A stretch of DNA of 64,000 nt, from NCBI RefSeq assembly GCF_017874715.1, contig NZ_JAGGLR010000032.1:106795-170794 (forward strand), given 5' to 3'. Within the stretch, counting starts at the first letter, position 1. The number at the start of each line of letters is the position of its first letter. The position numbers and the translations under genes were made by a program. The DNA comes from Streptomyces iranensis. Lineage in GTDB: Bacteria > Actinomycetota > Actinomycetes > Streptomycetales > Streptomycetaceae. Positions 41,131 to 50,258 of this stretch are shown piece by piece. The notes under the pieces are model-generated. The model did not search any database and was not told the origin of the DNA. It saw only the letters and a program-made list of their open reading frames with translations.

Positions 41131-42435
41131 ATGAGGACATTGGTACGCGGCGGCATGGTGGTCAGCATGGACCCGGCCGTCGGCAATCTCCCGCAGGGGG
41201 ACCTGCTCATCGAGGACGGCCGGATCGCGGCGGTCGCCGCCGACGTGGACACGGCCGACTCGGAGGTCGTCGACGCCCGCGGCAAGATCGTGATGCCCGG
41301 TTTCGTCGACACCCACCGGCACACCTGGCAGACCGCCTTCCGTGGCATCGGCGCCAACTGGACATTCCGCGAGTACGGCGTCGCCATGCACGGCACGCTC
41401 CGGCCGCACTACCGGCCGGAGGACGTGTACCTGGGCAACCTGCTGGGCCGGATCGAGGCACTGAGCTCGGGCGTCACGACCATGCTCGACTGGTTCCACT
41501 GCTCCGACCGCCCGGAGAACGCCGACGCCGCGATCCAGGCGCTGCGTGACGCGCCCGGCCACTCGGTGTTCTGCTACGGCGCGGGCGTGGCCGACGAGTC
41601 GATCGCCACCGAGGTCAAGCGGGTACGGTCCCAACTGCCGGACGAGGGCATGGCGTTGGGGCTGCGCGGTCCGCAGCGGTCCTCGATGGACACTACCGCC
41701 GCCGATGTCGCGCTGGCACGGGAACTCGGGCTGCGGGTGAGCGTCCACGTACACGCCGCCACGGGCTGGCCCAGCGGTGACCGCCCCATCGCGGACATGC
41801 GTGACCGCGGACTGCTCGACGACCGCACGACCTTCGTACACGGCAACGGCATCTCCGACGACCAGGTGGCGATGATGGCCGACGCGGGCTGCTCCGTGTC
41901 GATCAGCCCGGACGTCGAGCTGAAGATGGGCTTCGGCTGGCCCGAGACCGGCCGCATGCTGGCCGCCGGAATCCGCCCGTCACTGTCCGTCGACGACTGC
42001 CCGTCCGCCGGTGGCGACATGTTCGCCACCATGCGCACGGCGTTCTCCGTCCAGCGTGGTCTGAACGGCGGCCTCACGGCGCGGGACTTCGTCGAATTCG
42101 CCACGGTGGACGGCGCCCGCACGTGTGGACTCGACGCCCGGACGGGCAGCCTCAGCGTCGGCAAGGACGCCGACTTCATCCTCCTCGACGCCGAGGACCT
42201 CACGGTCTTCCCGGTCACAGATCCCATCGGCACGGTCGTCTCCGCCGGTCACCCCGGGCTGGTGGACAGCGTCTTCATCGCCGGAAAGCCGGTCAAGCGA
42301 AACGGCCGGCTGCTCGACGCCGACCTGCCGGCGTTGCGCACCCGGCTGCTGGAGTCCCGCGCCCGGGTTGCCGAAGCCGCGGGCGTGACGCTCGACGGGT
42401 CCTGGGCACCGACCGCCGGCGCGCCGAGGCGTTGA
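41131..42435 (+). CDS. Amidohydrolase (TRZ/ATZ, cytosine-deaminase-like)
   Basis: A 434-residue metal-dependent hydrolase of the amidohydrolase superfamily, in the TrzN/AtzA/8-oxoguanine-deaminase subgroup. The metal site is visible: DTHRH at 60-64 (His62, His64), HVHAATG, FVHGNG and the Asp of SVDDCPS. A beta-sandwich made from both ends (RGGMVVSMDP, KDADFILLD) flanks the barrel. AGGAG precedes the ATG. The divergent MarR gene controls it; deamination or dechlorination of an N-heterocycle is likely, substrate unknown. Confidence 0.88.
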   Translation: MRTLVRGGMVVSMDPAVGNLPQGDLLIEDGRIAAVAADVDTADSEVVDARGKIVMPGFVDTHRHTWQTAFRGIGANWTFREYGVAMHGTLRPHYRPEDVYLGNLLGRIEALSSGVTTMLDWFHCSDRPENADAAIQALRDAPGHSVFCYGAGVADESIATEVKRVRSQLPDEGMALGLRGPQRSSMDTTAADVALARELGLRVSVHVHAATGWPSGDRPIADMRDRGLLDDRTTFVHGNGISDDQVAMMADAGCSVSISPDVELKMGFGWPETGRMLAAGIRPSLSVDDCPSAGGDMFATMRTAFSVQRGLNGGLTARDFVEFATVDGARTCGLDARTGSLSVGKDADFILLDAEDLTVFPVTDPIGTVVSAGHPGLVDSVFIAGKPVKRNGRLLDADLPALRTRLLESRARVAEAAGVTLDGSWAPTAGAPRR

Positions 42436-42563
42436 TCAGTCGGCGGGCGAAGCGGCCTGCAGACGCACGCGGACGAACTCGGCGGCCCCGACGGTCTCCG
42501 GGAAGCACAAGAGGCACGGGATGAATCCTGGTCGGAGCTGGAAATCCCGCCGCGCCGGCTGAC

Positions 42564-42977
42564 TCAAGCACGCGGAGTGTGCAACTTGTCGACGCTGATG
42601 AAGAGCAACACACGCTTCTGTGCCCGGCCACCAAACCACGGGTACGGTCGCCCCAGATACTTGTGCGCCACCTCGTTGATGTGCTCCTCGGCGCCCTCCG
42701 TCGTGGAGCGCACGACTCGGCCGCGGACCGCCCAGTAACGCGCTGGCGCGGCCGGGTCCGCGATGGCGACGGCGACTCGCGGGTCACGCTCGATGTTCCG
42801 CGTCTTCTGATGGGTGGCCACCGTATTGACGATGATGTTCTGCCCGTCGGTGTCGACCCAGGTCTCGGTGATCTGGGGCGAACCGTCGGGCATGAGGGTC
42901 GTCAGGAAACAGATGGCCGGTGTGTGCAGTACATCGACCAGATCATTCGGCAGTGGCACGGCTGGCAACCTTCTCAT
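42564..42977 (-). CDS. PPOX-class F420-dependent oxidoreductase
   Basis: A 137-residue split-barrel flavin/F420-binding protein of the pyridoxamine-phosphate-oxidase-like family. Seen: AICFLTTLMPDGSPQITETWVD at residues about 20-41 (split), HQKTRNIERDPRVAVAIADP, and YWAVRGRVV, a common actinomycete pattern. ATG 42977 starts the family-like part; the open frame beyond has no resemblance. Such proteins reduce small molecules or store flavin. It is monocistronic. Confidence 0.83.
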   Translation of the reverse strand: MRRLPAVPLPNDLVDVLHTPAICFLTTLMPDGSPQITETWVDTDGQNIIVNTVATHQKTRNIERDPRVAVAIADPAAPARYWAVRGRVVRSTTEGAEEHINEVAHKYLGRPYPWFGGRAQKRVLLFISVDKLHTPRA

Positions 42978-43097
42978 CCGACGTTGTTGATGGGACCCTA
43001 TAAGGGCGATCGACAACCCTTTCCTCCGGCCGTTCAAGGCCCCTCGACTGAGCACGACAGACGTGGCGCCGCGGGCGGGCGGATCGCTGCCTTTCGT

Positions 43098-43625
43098 TCA
43101 GTCCCCCGAGTATCCGAAGATTCCCACGTGGCTGGGTTCGCCGTCGGTGTAGAGGATGACGTACAAGCCGGTCCACCGCATCCGGCACTCGTCGGTCAGC
43201 ACCTGGTCGAGGTTCGGCTGGATCGACCCGTCCCTGTTGCGGGCGAGCAGTTCCTGGAACTGGGCAGGCGTCGGCCGGTCGGTGCCGAAGTGATGCCGTA
43301 TGCGCTCGTGCCGGAGTGGCCGTAGCGTCCCGGAGTCGTCGGGATCGTACGGGTCGGGTGCCTCGGCCGTGTGGACCACCTCGCCGATGTCGAGGATCGT
43401 GTGTGTGCCCTCGTCCCAGAACTCATCGGTTTCCTTGGCCGCGTCGAGCTCGTCCAACGACGACGGTCGCGGCAACGACTCGTCGCCCGCGACGCCGTAT
43501 TCGGCCCGGGTTTCCCAGGGCCAGATGTAGTCGCCGCTCGCCAGGACTTGCTTCTGCACCGCGACCAACGTCGCCTCGACACCGCCCTGGTACCGAGTCA
43601 GGTAGTCCCAGCCGCTCGCGCCCAT
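43098..43625 (-). CDS. Conserved actinomycete hypothetical protein
   Basis: A 175-residue protein starting MGASGWDYLTRYQGG and ending HVGIFGYSGD. I recall a family of acidic soluble proteins of about this size with the same ends (GASGWDY ... GFSGD) in Streptomyces, all without known function. It has no membrane segments and many Asp/Glu. The ATG at 43625 begins the conserved part; the longer frame upstream is antisense noise. Confidence 0.7.
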   Translation of the reverse strand: MGASGWDYLTRYQGGVEATLVAVQKQVLASGDYIWPWETRAEYGVAGDESLPRPSSLDELDAAKETDEFWDEGTHTILDIGEVVHTAEAPDPYDPDDSGTLRPLRHERIRHHFGTDRPTPAQFQELLARNRDGSIQPNLDQVLTDECRMRWTGLYVILYTDGEPSHVGIFGYSGD

Positions 43626-43749
43626 CGCCAGCCTCCCGTGGTGGGTGTGTGAACGCCCGCCACCGTAGTGGTGCGGTCCGACAACGGGGCTCGAGACCGC
43701 CACCTCTCGGACAGCGGGCGGCAGCGGCCGTCCGCGCCCAGGTGGCTCT

Positions 43750-44260
43750 CTAGGCCCGGTAGGCGGCGGAGACCTGGCCTGCCAGGACGGCGAACGGCAT
43801 GTCGAGGGCGGCGTAGAGGGCGCCGGATTGAGCGGCGGCGTTGTCGGCCAGAGCCTCCACCATGAGAGTGGCGTAGTCGCTGACGATGACGCCCGCCTGC
43901 TGCATGCGCAGCAGCCCGGCCTCCCGCTTGGCCTGACTGAAGGTGCCCGAAGCATCCACGGCGACGTACGCGTCGTATCCGGCGGCCGTGGCAGCGATCG
44001 CGGGCAGCGCCGCGCATACCTCGAGCGACACGCCAGCGAAGATCAGCTTCTTCCGGCCGGTGGCCTCAATGGCCTCGCGGACCCGGCCGTCGTGCCAGGC
44101 GTTGACCGTACTGCGGTCGATGATCTCCTGCCCCGGCAGCGCCTGGACCAGTTTCAGGCGCGGTCGGCCCCCACATGCTGTCGGCCGCGGTGGTGGTGAC
44201 GACCAGCGGGATGTCAAGTACGGTCGCCGCGCGTGCCAGCGCCAGGACAGGGCGTGTCAT
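43750..44260 (-). pseudogene. Isochorismatase-family hydrolase, frameshifted and truncated
   Basis: Two overlapping frames give the parts of one YcaC-like isochorismatase hydrolase. The first (from ATG 44260) reads LALARAATVLDIPLVVTTTA; the second, one base shifted, continues with QALPGQEIIDRSTVNAW, KLIFAGVSLEVCAALPA (catalytic Cys in EVC) and a normal C-terminus. The shift lies at a run of five G near 44190. About 40 N-terminal residues with the first catalytic Asp are also missing. A sequencing error at the G run could explain the shift but not the missing start. Confidence 0.7.
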
Positions 44261-44330
44261 CCGGAACCCGGACGACAACACCCGAGCCCACCAGCGGCGA
44301 TCAAATCCGCGGGCCACACGGCACCATGAC

Positions 44331-44373
44331 GGATGCCGCCCCCTTGCTGCCTGGCAGCAAGGGGGCGGCATCC
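44331..44373. terminator. Perfect 21-bp hairpin
   Basis: Twenty-one bases from 44331 are followed after one base by their exact reverse complement (44353-44373). It lies 98 bases downstream of the flavodoxin-like gene on the minus strand and upstream of the isochorismatase relic. It has no T tail, but the stem is extremely stable, so it probably ends the flavodoxin-like transcript. It could also be the footprint of a small mobile repeat. Confidence 0.55.
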
Positions 44374-44470
44374 GGGCGTCGGGCCGGTCCGCGGGCCAGG
44401 ACGGTGTGCGGACAGCGCATACGAGAACGGCCCGGGATCGGTTCGGGATCGGTTCGGGCCCGCAGCCCGT

Positions 44471-45061
44471 CTACGCGGCGACGCTCCCGCGCGCGAACAC
44501 CTTTGCCGTCTCGGTCACCCGGCGTCCCAAGTGTCCGGCCGTGGCCACGTCGGCCTTGTGCACGGCTTCCGGACCCTCGTCGCTGTTGGTCTGGGCGGCC
44601 GCGCCCGCGAAGACGCCGAGGCGGTTGAGGTCGTGCTCGGATGCCGTGCTGCTGTTCCAGCCGGGGTGCAGACCGAGGTTGACCCAGTGCATACCGTGCT
44701 GACCGGCGAGGATCTGGAAGAACTGCAGGGTGTGCAGCTTGTCGCCGCTCTTCGAGGCGGAGTTGGTGAAGCCGGCCGCCAGCTTGTCCTTCCAGGCCAG
44801 TTGGAACCAGCGCTTGGAGGACGCCTCGGCGAACACATGGAAGGCGCCGGACGCGGTGCCCATATAGGTGGGCGAACCGAAGACGATCGCGTCGGAGCGG
44901 TCCAGCGTCTCCCACTGTTCGTCGGTGATCTCGTCCACCTTGATCAGGTGCACCTCGGCGCCGGCCTCGGCGGCGCCGGCGCGGACGGCCTCGGCGATCA
45001 CGGCGGTGTGGCCGTAGCCGGAGTGGTACGCGATGGACACTACGGGGGCGGGGGTGGTCAC
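44471..45061 (-). CDS. Flavodoxin-like NAD(P)H:quinone reductase (WrbA-like)
   Basis: A 196-residue flavodoxin-fold protein. The FMN phosphate loop HSGYGHTAVIAEAV follows the first strand, and VFGSPTYMGTASGAFHVFAE holds the second FMN loop. It resembles WrbA-type and NADPH-dependent FMN reductases of quinone detoxification. It starts at GTG. It is divergent from the HxlR regulator 45191-45589, which probably senses quinones or electrophiles and controls it. Confidence 0.87.
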   Translation of the reverse strand: MTTPAPVVSIAYHSGYGHTAVIAEAVRAGAAEAGAEVHLIKVDEITDEQWETLDRSDAIVFGSPTYMGTASGAFHVFAEASSKRWFQLAWKDKLAAGFTNSASKSGDKLHTLQFFQILAGQHGMHWVNLGLHPGWNSSTASEHDLNRLGVFAGAAAQTNSDEGPEAVHKADVATAGHLGRRVTETAKVFARGSVAA

Positions 45062-45133
45062 GATGAATTACTCCTCTGGGGGCATTCGCATAGCCCGAAC
45101 GGGCAGCTCGAAAGCAGTGACCACAGGAAAGCA

Positions 45134-45148
45134 CTAACTTCTGGTTAG
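45134..45148. promoter_or_regulatory. Probable HxlR operator
   Basis: CTAACTTCTGGTTAG: 5-base inverted arms around 5 bases, halfway between the divergent flavodoxin-like and HxlR genes. Confidence 0.45.
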
Positions 45149-45190
45149 CGCAACCTGATGGCCAGCGCTGTCTTCGCGTATGCTTACGTC

Positions 45191-45589
45191 ATGAGCGGCA
45201 TGACCGAGGAGCAGGAGCAGATCGACCTCGCGTACAGCGTGTTCGACAAGGGATGCCCGTCGCGCGGCACGCTGGAGCACGTCACGGGCCGCTGGGGCGG
45301 ACTGACGCTCGGCACGCTCCACGAGGGTTCGCTGCGCTTCAACGAGCTGCGCCGCCGCGTCGACGGGGTGAGCGAGAAGATGCTGTCCCAGACCCTGCAC
45401 GCGCTGGAGCGCGACGGCCTGGTGCACCGCAAGGCCCGGCCGACCAATCCGCCCCGCGTGGACTACGACCTGACTCGCCTGGGCCGCCAGGTCGCCGAGC
45501 GGCTACTCGACCTCATCCACTGCGTGGAGGGTTCGATGGACGACATCCTGGCGGCCCGCGAGGAGTACGACGCCCGGCCGCTGTCGTGA
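45191..45589 (+). CDS. HxlR-family regulator
   Basis: A 132-residue winged-helix regulator of the HxlR/DUF24 type. Seen: a Cys in the N-terminal part (DKGCPSRGTLEHV, often the redox-sensing Cys of this family), RWGGLTLGTLHEGSLRFNEL, and VSEKMLSQTLHALERDGLV followed by the wing. ATG 45191 begins the family-like part. A thiol-based switch that controls the divergent quinone reductase is the likely role (inference). Confidence 0.88.
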   Translation: MSGMTEEQEQIDLAYSVFDKGCPSRGTLEHVTGRWGGLTLGTLHEGSLRFNELRRRVDGVSEKMLSQTLHALERDGLVHRKARPTNPPRVDYDLTRLGRQVAERLLDLIHCVEGSMDDILAAREEYDARPLS

Positions 45590-45734
45590 GTCTTCAGCCG
45601 CGGAACACGTAGAACGCCCTCACACGTAGAACGCCCTCGCGGCTCCGTGGCGCCCGCAAGGCGGAGGCCGACGTCGGCACGGAGACCGGAGGGGCTGTCC
45701 CGTAGCGACTGGGCCCGGTTGAGGCGATCTAGAT

Positions 45735-45990
45735 GTGGCAGGTGTGATCACGGCGTCGGAGTCGTCCTGGACAGGTCCGTTCACCGGGCTGAGTCCGCGT
45801 TCCTTCTGCAAGTTGGTTACCGCGGTACGCCGTAACCGCGAGCGACGGGCGGCGAGGGCGGCGGCCGCGGGAGCTCTCGCTCGAAGACCGCACCTTGATC
45901 ATCCCGCGCCGGTGCCAGGCCGGGCAGGGCCAGCTCCCGGCCCGGCAAGAGAACGACAACAGGGCATCGCCCGTCTACACAACCTCGCCC
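45735..45990 (+). pseudogene. IS5-type transposase 5' relic
   Basis: The frame from 45735 reads VITASESSWTGPFTGLSPRSF and then KLVTAVRR (split here), the usual N-terminus of small Streptomyces IS5-family transposases. After a frameshift, LSLEDRTLI fits the continuation. The DDE catalytic part is missing. The remainder of 45590-46005 shows nothing else. Confidence 0.55.
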
Positions 45991-46005
45991 TCGCTGGGTA
46001 GCGAC

Positions 46006-46593
46006 TCAGGCATCGCCCTGAATCCGGGCGTGCAGGTGCATGTCATGCCAGCCATCCTCATGCAGAAGCGCACTGCGCCGAATGCCCTCGAACGCAAAGC
46101 CGGCCTTGGTCGCCACCTTGCAAGACGCCTCGTTGCGGTCGGAGTGCGCAAGTTCCAGACGGTGGAAGCCCGCCTCCTTCATTGACCAGATGGACAACAC
46201 CGTGAGAGAGCGCGGGGCAACCCCTTGGCCGCGTGCGTGGGGCAGAACCCAGTACGCACATTCAGCAAGCCCTTGAAAGAGGTCCATCCGGCGCAAGGCC
46301 ACCCGGCCCAGGACCTCGCCACCGACTGCGCTGGTGACCGCCCACTGGGCCCCGCGCTCCTCCCGCCACTGCCGGCCGGCGGCCACGATCCACTCCTGGG
46401 CTTCCGCCCGCGAGGTCATGCGACGCACAGCCCAGCGCCGGATCGACGCGTCTTCGAAGGCACTCCGCAAGACCAGGGCGTCATCGACCGCCCAAGGCCG
46501 CAACAGCAGCCTCCCATCGGACGACAGGAGCGAAGGCTGGACCGAACCGGACAGACTTCCCGCCGAGATGACAGGCGCGATCAAGAGACTCAT
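46006..46593 (-). CDS. GNAT acetyltransferase (RimJ/RimL type)
   Basis: An N-acetyltransferase of about 195 residues. LLLRPWAVDDA starts the domain; WVLPHARGQGVAPRSL is the acetyl-CoA-binding motif A with R-x-x-G-x-G/A; HSDRNEASCKVATKAGFAFEG is motif B (split). It resembles the RimJ/RimL group that modifies protein N-termini or small amines. The start is uncertain: ATG 46593 gives a natural length, and starts at 46605 and 46668 are open. Confidence 0.82.
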   Translation of the reverse strand: MSLLIAPVISAGSLSGSVQPSLLSSDGRLLLRPWAVDDALVLRSAFEDASIRRWAVRRMTSRAEAQEWIVAAGRQWREERGAQWAVTSAVGGEVLGRVALRRMDLFQGLAECAYWVLPHARGQGVAPRSLTVLSIWSMKEAGFHRLELAHSDRNEASCKVATKAGFAFEGIRRSALLHEDGWHDMHLHARIQGDA

Positions 46594-46755
46594 GGCCAAC
46601 ATCATCACTATGCCGAGAGTTGGACACCAACCCCCCTTTCCCCGCCGGGAAAACAACCCGCTGATCAATCATGGAAGATCAATTACGGGAACGCCCGCAG
46701 CAGGGCCTCGATATGTTCTCGATGCGATGGGCGTCCAGGGTCTGTGTCGGCTCCC

Positions 46756-47718
46756 TCAGCCCTTGCGGGCCTTGATCTCTTCGGTGAGTTGGGGGACGAC
46801 CTCGAAGAGGTCGCCGACGACGCCGTAGTCGACCAGGTCGAAGATCGGGGCCTCGGCGTCCTTGTTGATCGCCACGATCGTCTTCGAGGTCTGCATACCG
46901 GCGCGGTGCTGGATCGCCCCGGAGATGCCGCTCGCGATGTACAGCTGCGGGGACACGGACTTGCCGGTCTGGCCGACCTGATTGGTGTGTGGGTACCAGC
47001 CCGCGTCCACCGCGGCACGCGAGGCGCCGACGGCCGCGCCCAGGGAGTCGGCCAGGGTCTCGATGAGCGCGAAGTTCTCCGCACCGCCCACACCACGGCC
47101 ACCGGAGAGCACGATCGCGGCCTCGGTCAGCTCCGGACGGCCCGTCGACTCACGCGCCGTACGGCCGGTGATCTTCGTGCCGGTCGCCTTCTCGGAGAAG
47201 GACACAGCGAGGGCCTCGACCGTGCCCGCGGCCGGGGCGGCCTCCACGGCTGCCGAGTTCGGCTTCACCGTGATGACCGGGGTGCCCTTGCTGACCCGGG
47301 ACTTGGTGACGAAGGAGGCGGCGAACACCGACTGGGTGGCCACCGGACCCTCGTCGCCGGCCTCCAGGTCGATGGCGTCGGTGATGATGCCCGAGCCGAT
47401 GCGCAGCGCCAGACGCGCGGCGATCTCCTTGCCCTCCGCGGAAGACGGGACCAGGACGGCGGCCGGGGACACCCGCTCGTAGGCGACCTGCAGGGCGTCC
47501 ACCTTCGGCACGACCAGGTACTCGGCGTACTCGGCGGCGTCGTGCGTGAGGACCTTCACCGTGCCGTGCTCGGCGAGCGTGGCGGCGGTGTCGGCGGCGC
47601 CGCCTCCCAGCGCGACGGCGACCGGCTCGCCGATGCGACGGGCCAGGGTCAAAAGCTCCAGCGTGGGCTTGCGGACGGCACCGTCCACGTGGTCGACGTA
47701 GACGAGAACTTCAGCCAT
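46756..47718 (-). CDS. etfA: Electron transfer flavoprotein alpha subunit
   Basis: A 320-residue ETF alpha subunit (FixB). The C-terminal FAD domain carries VVSGGRGVGG-like sequence (IVLSGGRGVGGAENF), the conserved GQTGKSVSPQLYIASGISGAIQH (split here) and NKDAEAPIFDLVDYGVVGD. It takes electrons from acyl-CoA dehydrogenases to ETF:quinone oxidoreductase. It is 60 bases downstream of etfB. The six acyl-CoA dehydrogenases nearby make it the likely electron acceptor of this region. Confidence 0.95.
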   Translation of the reverse strand: MAEVLVYVDHVDGAVRKPTLELLTLARRIGEPVAVALGGGAADTAATLAEHGTVKVLTHDAAEYAEYLVVPKVDALQVAYERVSPAAVLVPSSAEGKEIAARLALRIGSGIITDAIDLEAGDEGPVATQSVFAASFVTKSRVSKGTPVITVKPNSAAVEAAPAAGTVEALAVSFSEKATGTKITGRTARESTGRPELTEAAIVLSGGRGVGGAENFALIETLADSLGAAVGASRAAVDAGWYPHTNQVGQTGKSVSPQLYIASGISGAIQHRAGMQTSKTIVAINKDAEAPIFDLVDYGVVGDLFEVVPQLTEEIKARKG

Positions 47719-47778
47719 GGGAACGGATCTCCTCGCGGATTGCGCAGTCTGAGGGACGGGTGGTGAGGCTCATGAGCC

Positions 47779-48564
47779 TTAGATGAACTTCTGGCTCGCG
47801 AGGAACTCGGCGAGCTGCTTGCCGCCCTCGCCCTCGTCCCTGACGATCGTGCCCGCGGCGCGCGCCGGACGCTCCGCCGCGGCCTCGACCGTGGTGGAGG
47901 CACCCCCCAGACCGACCTCCTCGGTGTCGATCTCCAGGTCGGCCAGGTCCCAGGACTCCACCGGCTTCTTCTTGGCCGCCATGATGCCCTTGAACGAGGG
48001 GTAACGCGCCTCACCCGACTGGTCGGTCACCGACACGACGGCCGGGAGCCGCGCCTGAAGCCGCTCGGAGGCGGCATCGCCGTCCCGGCGGCCCTTGACC
48101 GTGCCGTCCTCGACCGACACCTCGGACAGCAGGGTCGCCTGCGGCACGCCCAGCCGCTCGGCCAGCAGCGCGGGTACGACACCCATGGCGCCGTCGGTGG
48201 AGGCCATCCCGGAGATCACCAGGTCGTAGCCGGCCTTCTCGATCGCCTTGGCCAGCACCAGCGAGGTGCCGATGGCGTCGGTGCCGTGCAGCTCCTCGTC
48301 CTCCACGTGGACCGCCTTGTCGGCGCCCATCGACAGCGCCTTGCGCAGCGCGTCCTTGGCGTCCTCCGGGCCGATGGTCAGCACGGTGACCTCGGCGGCG
48401 TCGGCGGCCTCCGCGATCCGCAACGCCTGCTCGACCGCGTACTCGTCGAGCTCGGAGAGCAGACCGTCCACGCCGTCCCGGTCGACGGTCAGGTCATCGG
48501 CGAAGTGCCGGTCGCCAGTGGCGTCGGGCACATACTTCACAGTGACGACGATTCTCAGGCTCAC
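47779..48564 (-). CDS. etfB: Electron transfer flavoprotein beta subunit
   Basis: A 261-residue ETF beta subunit (FixA) with the AMP-binding domain: IVVTVKYVPDATGDRHF at the start, LSELDEYAVEQALRIAE, TVLTIGPEDAKDALRKALSMG, and PALLAERLGVPQATLLSEV (the last three shortened). It starts at GTG 48564 with GAAGGGG upstream; a TTG directly before it is less likely. It forms an operon with etfA. Confidence 0.95.
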   Translation of the reverse strand: MSLRIVVTVKYVPDATGDRHFADDLTVDRDGVDGLLSELDEYAVEQALRIAEAADAAEVTVLTIGPEDAKDALRKALSMGADKAVHVEDEELHGTDAIGTSLVLAKAIEKAGYDLVISGMASTDGAMGVVPALLAERLGVPQATLLSEVSVEDGTVKGRRDGDAASERLQARLPAVVSVTDQSGEARYPSFKGIMAAKKKPVESWDLADLEIDTEEVGLGGASTTVEAAAERPARAAGTIVRDEGEGGKQLAEFLASQKFI

Positions 48565-48925
48565 CAAGTGCCCCTTCGCAGTGCTTGATGTGTGCCGACG
48601 ACGTGAGTCCGTGTTATCGCAAGGTCAGCCGGCGATCACCTTCGGCACTCAGTTACCTCAGTCAGCTAATTCCGGACTCAGTTCCTCATTGTGCACACTG
48701 AGTACGGGCCACCGATCGTGTCATCGGTCACACAGCCGGCTGTCCGTTCACCGAATGGCGGTGACGCGCAGGGGCGCCCGGAAGGACAGCAGACCCAGTA
48801 CGGGAGATTCGGCCCCACCCATGCCGCCACCTCGATGTCCAGCGGCTCACCGTCGGGCAGGCGGTGACGGGCCAACGCCCCGACGGACGAGGTGGGAAGG
48901 GCAGCGCCGCCGCGGACCGTGTCGG
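48565..48925. other. Intergenic, upstream of etfB
   Basis: About 360 bases between the etfB start and the end of the DUF2889 gene. ACTCAGTTACCTCA (48647-48660) is repeated as ACTCAGTTCCTCA (48676-48688) 29 bases away, which may be a regulatory direct repeat. A minus-strand frame ending at 48678 continues past the DUF2889 stop but matches nothing I know. Confidence 0.4.
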
Positions 48926-49981
48926 TCAGCCATTGGTGGAACTCGTGGTCACCTCCGAAGGAGCGAGGCCGATCGGCCGGGTTTCCAGGACGGACAACAG
49001 GGCCGGTACGTCGGCCAGTCCTCGCAACATGTCGTTGAGGTGGGTGCAGGTGCTCGTACCACCGAAGGTCTCCCGGACGTGGCGGCGCAGTCCGGAGAGC
49101 GGCCGGCCGGCGAGGCCGCCCGCGCTCGCCGCGGCTGCTGGGCACTCGACCCAGGGCAGGACGCGAGGTGCCGCCTCGCAGGAGACGACCGTGGCGGCGG
49201 ACGTGTCGATGACCGCGCTCAGCAGGTACTCATGGATGACGGTCTCGGTGCCGTCCGGCAGCACGTATGAGTCCCGGAAAAGCCCGTCGACGGTCGCGCC
49301 GCGCCCTGGGCGCACGTCTGTGCGGCGAGCCCTGCGCATGGCTCCTGGCGGCAGTTCGGCGGTGTCGTGCCAGGCGAGTGGGTCGTTCACGACGGTGAGC
49401 GGGAGGGCTTCAGGGCCCGTGACGACGGGCGGTTTCCTCTCGCGGCGCAGCTCGACCATGATGGTCCCACCCGTGGCGAAGCCGGCGCATTGGTTCTCCC
49501 GGAACGCCGGACGGCCTCCCGACTCGACCGGGCCGGTGCGGTCCGCGTTCACCGCGTGCCCGGAGACGAGCGTGACCACGGGGAAGTCGTCCAGGAGCAG
49601 ATGGAGCAAGTCGTGCTCGGCGGTCAGCGACGGGTCGCACTCGTTCAGTCGGGCCCGGAACCCCGAGGAGGTACGGGTGCCGATCAGGGCGGCGAGCCCT
49701 GGGCGAAAGGGTTCGGTCGTCAGTTCCTCAAGCACCCGCGCACCGGCGAAGTCGACCACGGCATGACAGGCAGCCTCCGCCACCACGCTCACCGTCCCAT
49801 CGGCGGCGGTGCGGAGATCGCGGCCCCGGCCGGCCAGAACGAGCGGACCGTCCGAACCGGCGGGCCTGAGCATGTCGATGGTGGTGGTACGACGAATCGA
49901 TCCTGGTGAGCGGGCAGGGCTGCCCCACGTCGGCTCGTGTATGCCGTGCCGGGGGTGCAGTTCACGCGGCGGGCTGGTCAT
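48926..49981 (-). CDS. DUF2889 domain protein
   Basis: A 351-residue protein with the DUF2889 block near its C-terminus (RPLSGLRRHVRETFGG, then TSTCTHLNDMLRGLADVPAL) and the matching N-terminal segment PGSIRRTTTIDMLRP. DUF2889 proteins are of unknown function but are frequent in actinobacterial fatty-acid and steroid degradation clusters, which fits the neighbours. GAGGAG stands four bases before the ATG. It is separated by about 280 bases from the TetR gene on the same strand. Confidence 0.8.
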   Translation of the reverse strand: MTSPPRELHPRHGIHEPTWGSPARSPGSIRRTTTIDMLRPAGSDGPLVLAGRGRDLRTAADGTVSVVAEAACHAVVDFAGARVLEELTTEPFRPGLAALIGTRTSSGFRARLNECDPSLTAEHDLLHLLLDDFPVVTLVSGHAVNADRTGPVESGGRPAFRENQCAGFATGGTIMVELRRERKPPVVTGPEALPLTVVNDPLAWHDTAELPPGAMRRARRTDVRPGRGATVDGLFRDSYVLPDGTETVIHEYLLSAVIDTSAATVVSCEAAPRVLPWVECPAAAASAGGLAGRPLSGLRRHVRETFGGTSTCTHLNDMLRGLADVPALLSVLETRPIGLAPSEVTTSSTNG

Positions 49982-50258
49982 GATTCTCCTCGGTCAGCGG
50001 CTCCCGGCGCAGTGCGGTCGGCCATGCGGGGGCAGGCCCCCACGCATACGGACACGCATACGGAGCGGAGGGCGCGTCGACGCCGACAACCGCTGTCCGA
50101 TCTCGCAGGTCCATGTAAGCTTCCGTCCGCCCGACGCCACACTTGCGACACACACCGAAAACATTATTTTCAATCCTTGAATCGAATCGCGCCGACGGTC
50201 CTGCTCCAGGACCCGAAGAAGGCACCCGCCGGGCTCCGGGTCACCGGCGTATAGACCG

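Noticed and set aside
40564..41841. MarR protein of 425 residues
   Set aside because: Only the last 157 residues are MarR-like; the rest is antisense to the amidohydrolase gene and crosses the paired operator.
46225..47766. A 513-codon plus-strand frame opposite etfA
   Set aside because: It is antisense to an unmistakable ETF alpha subunit.
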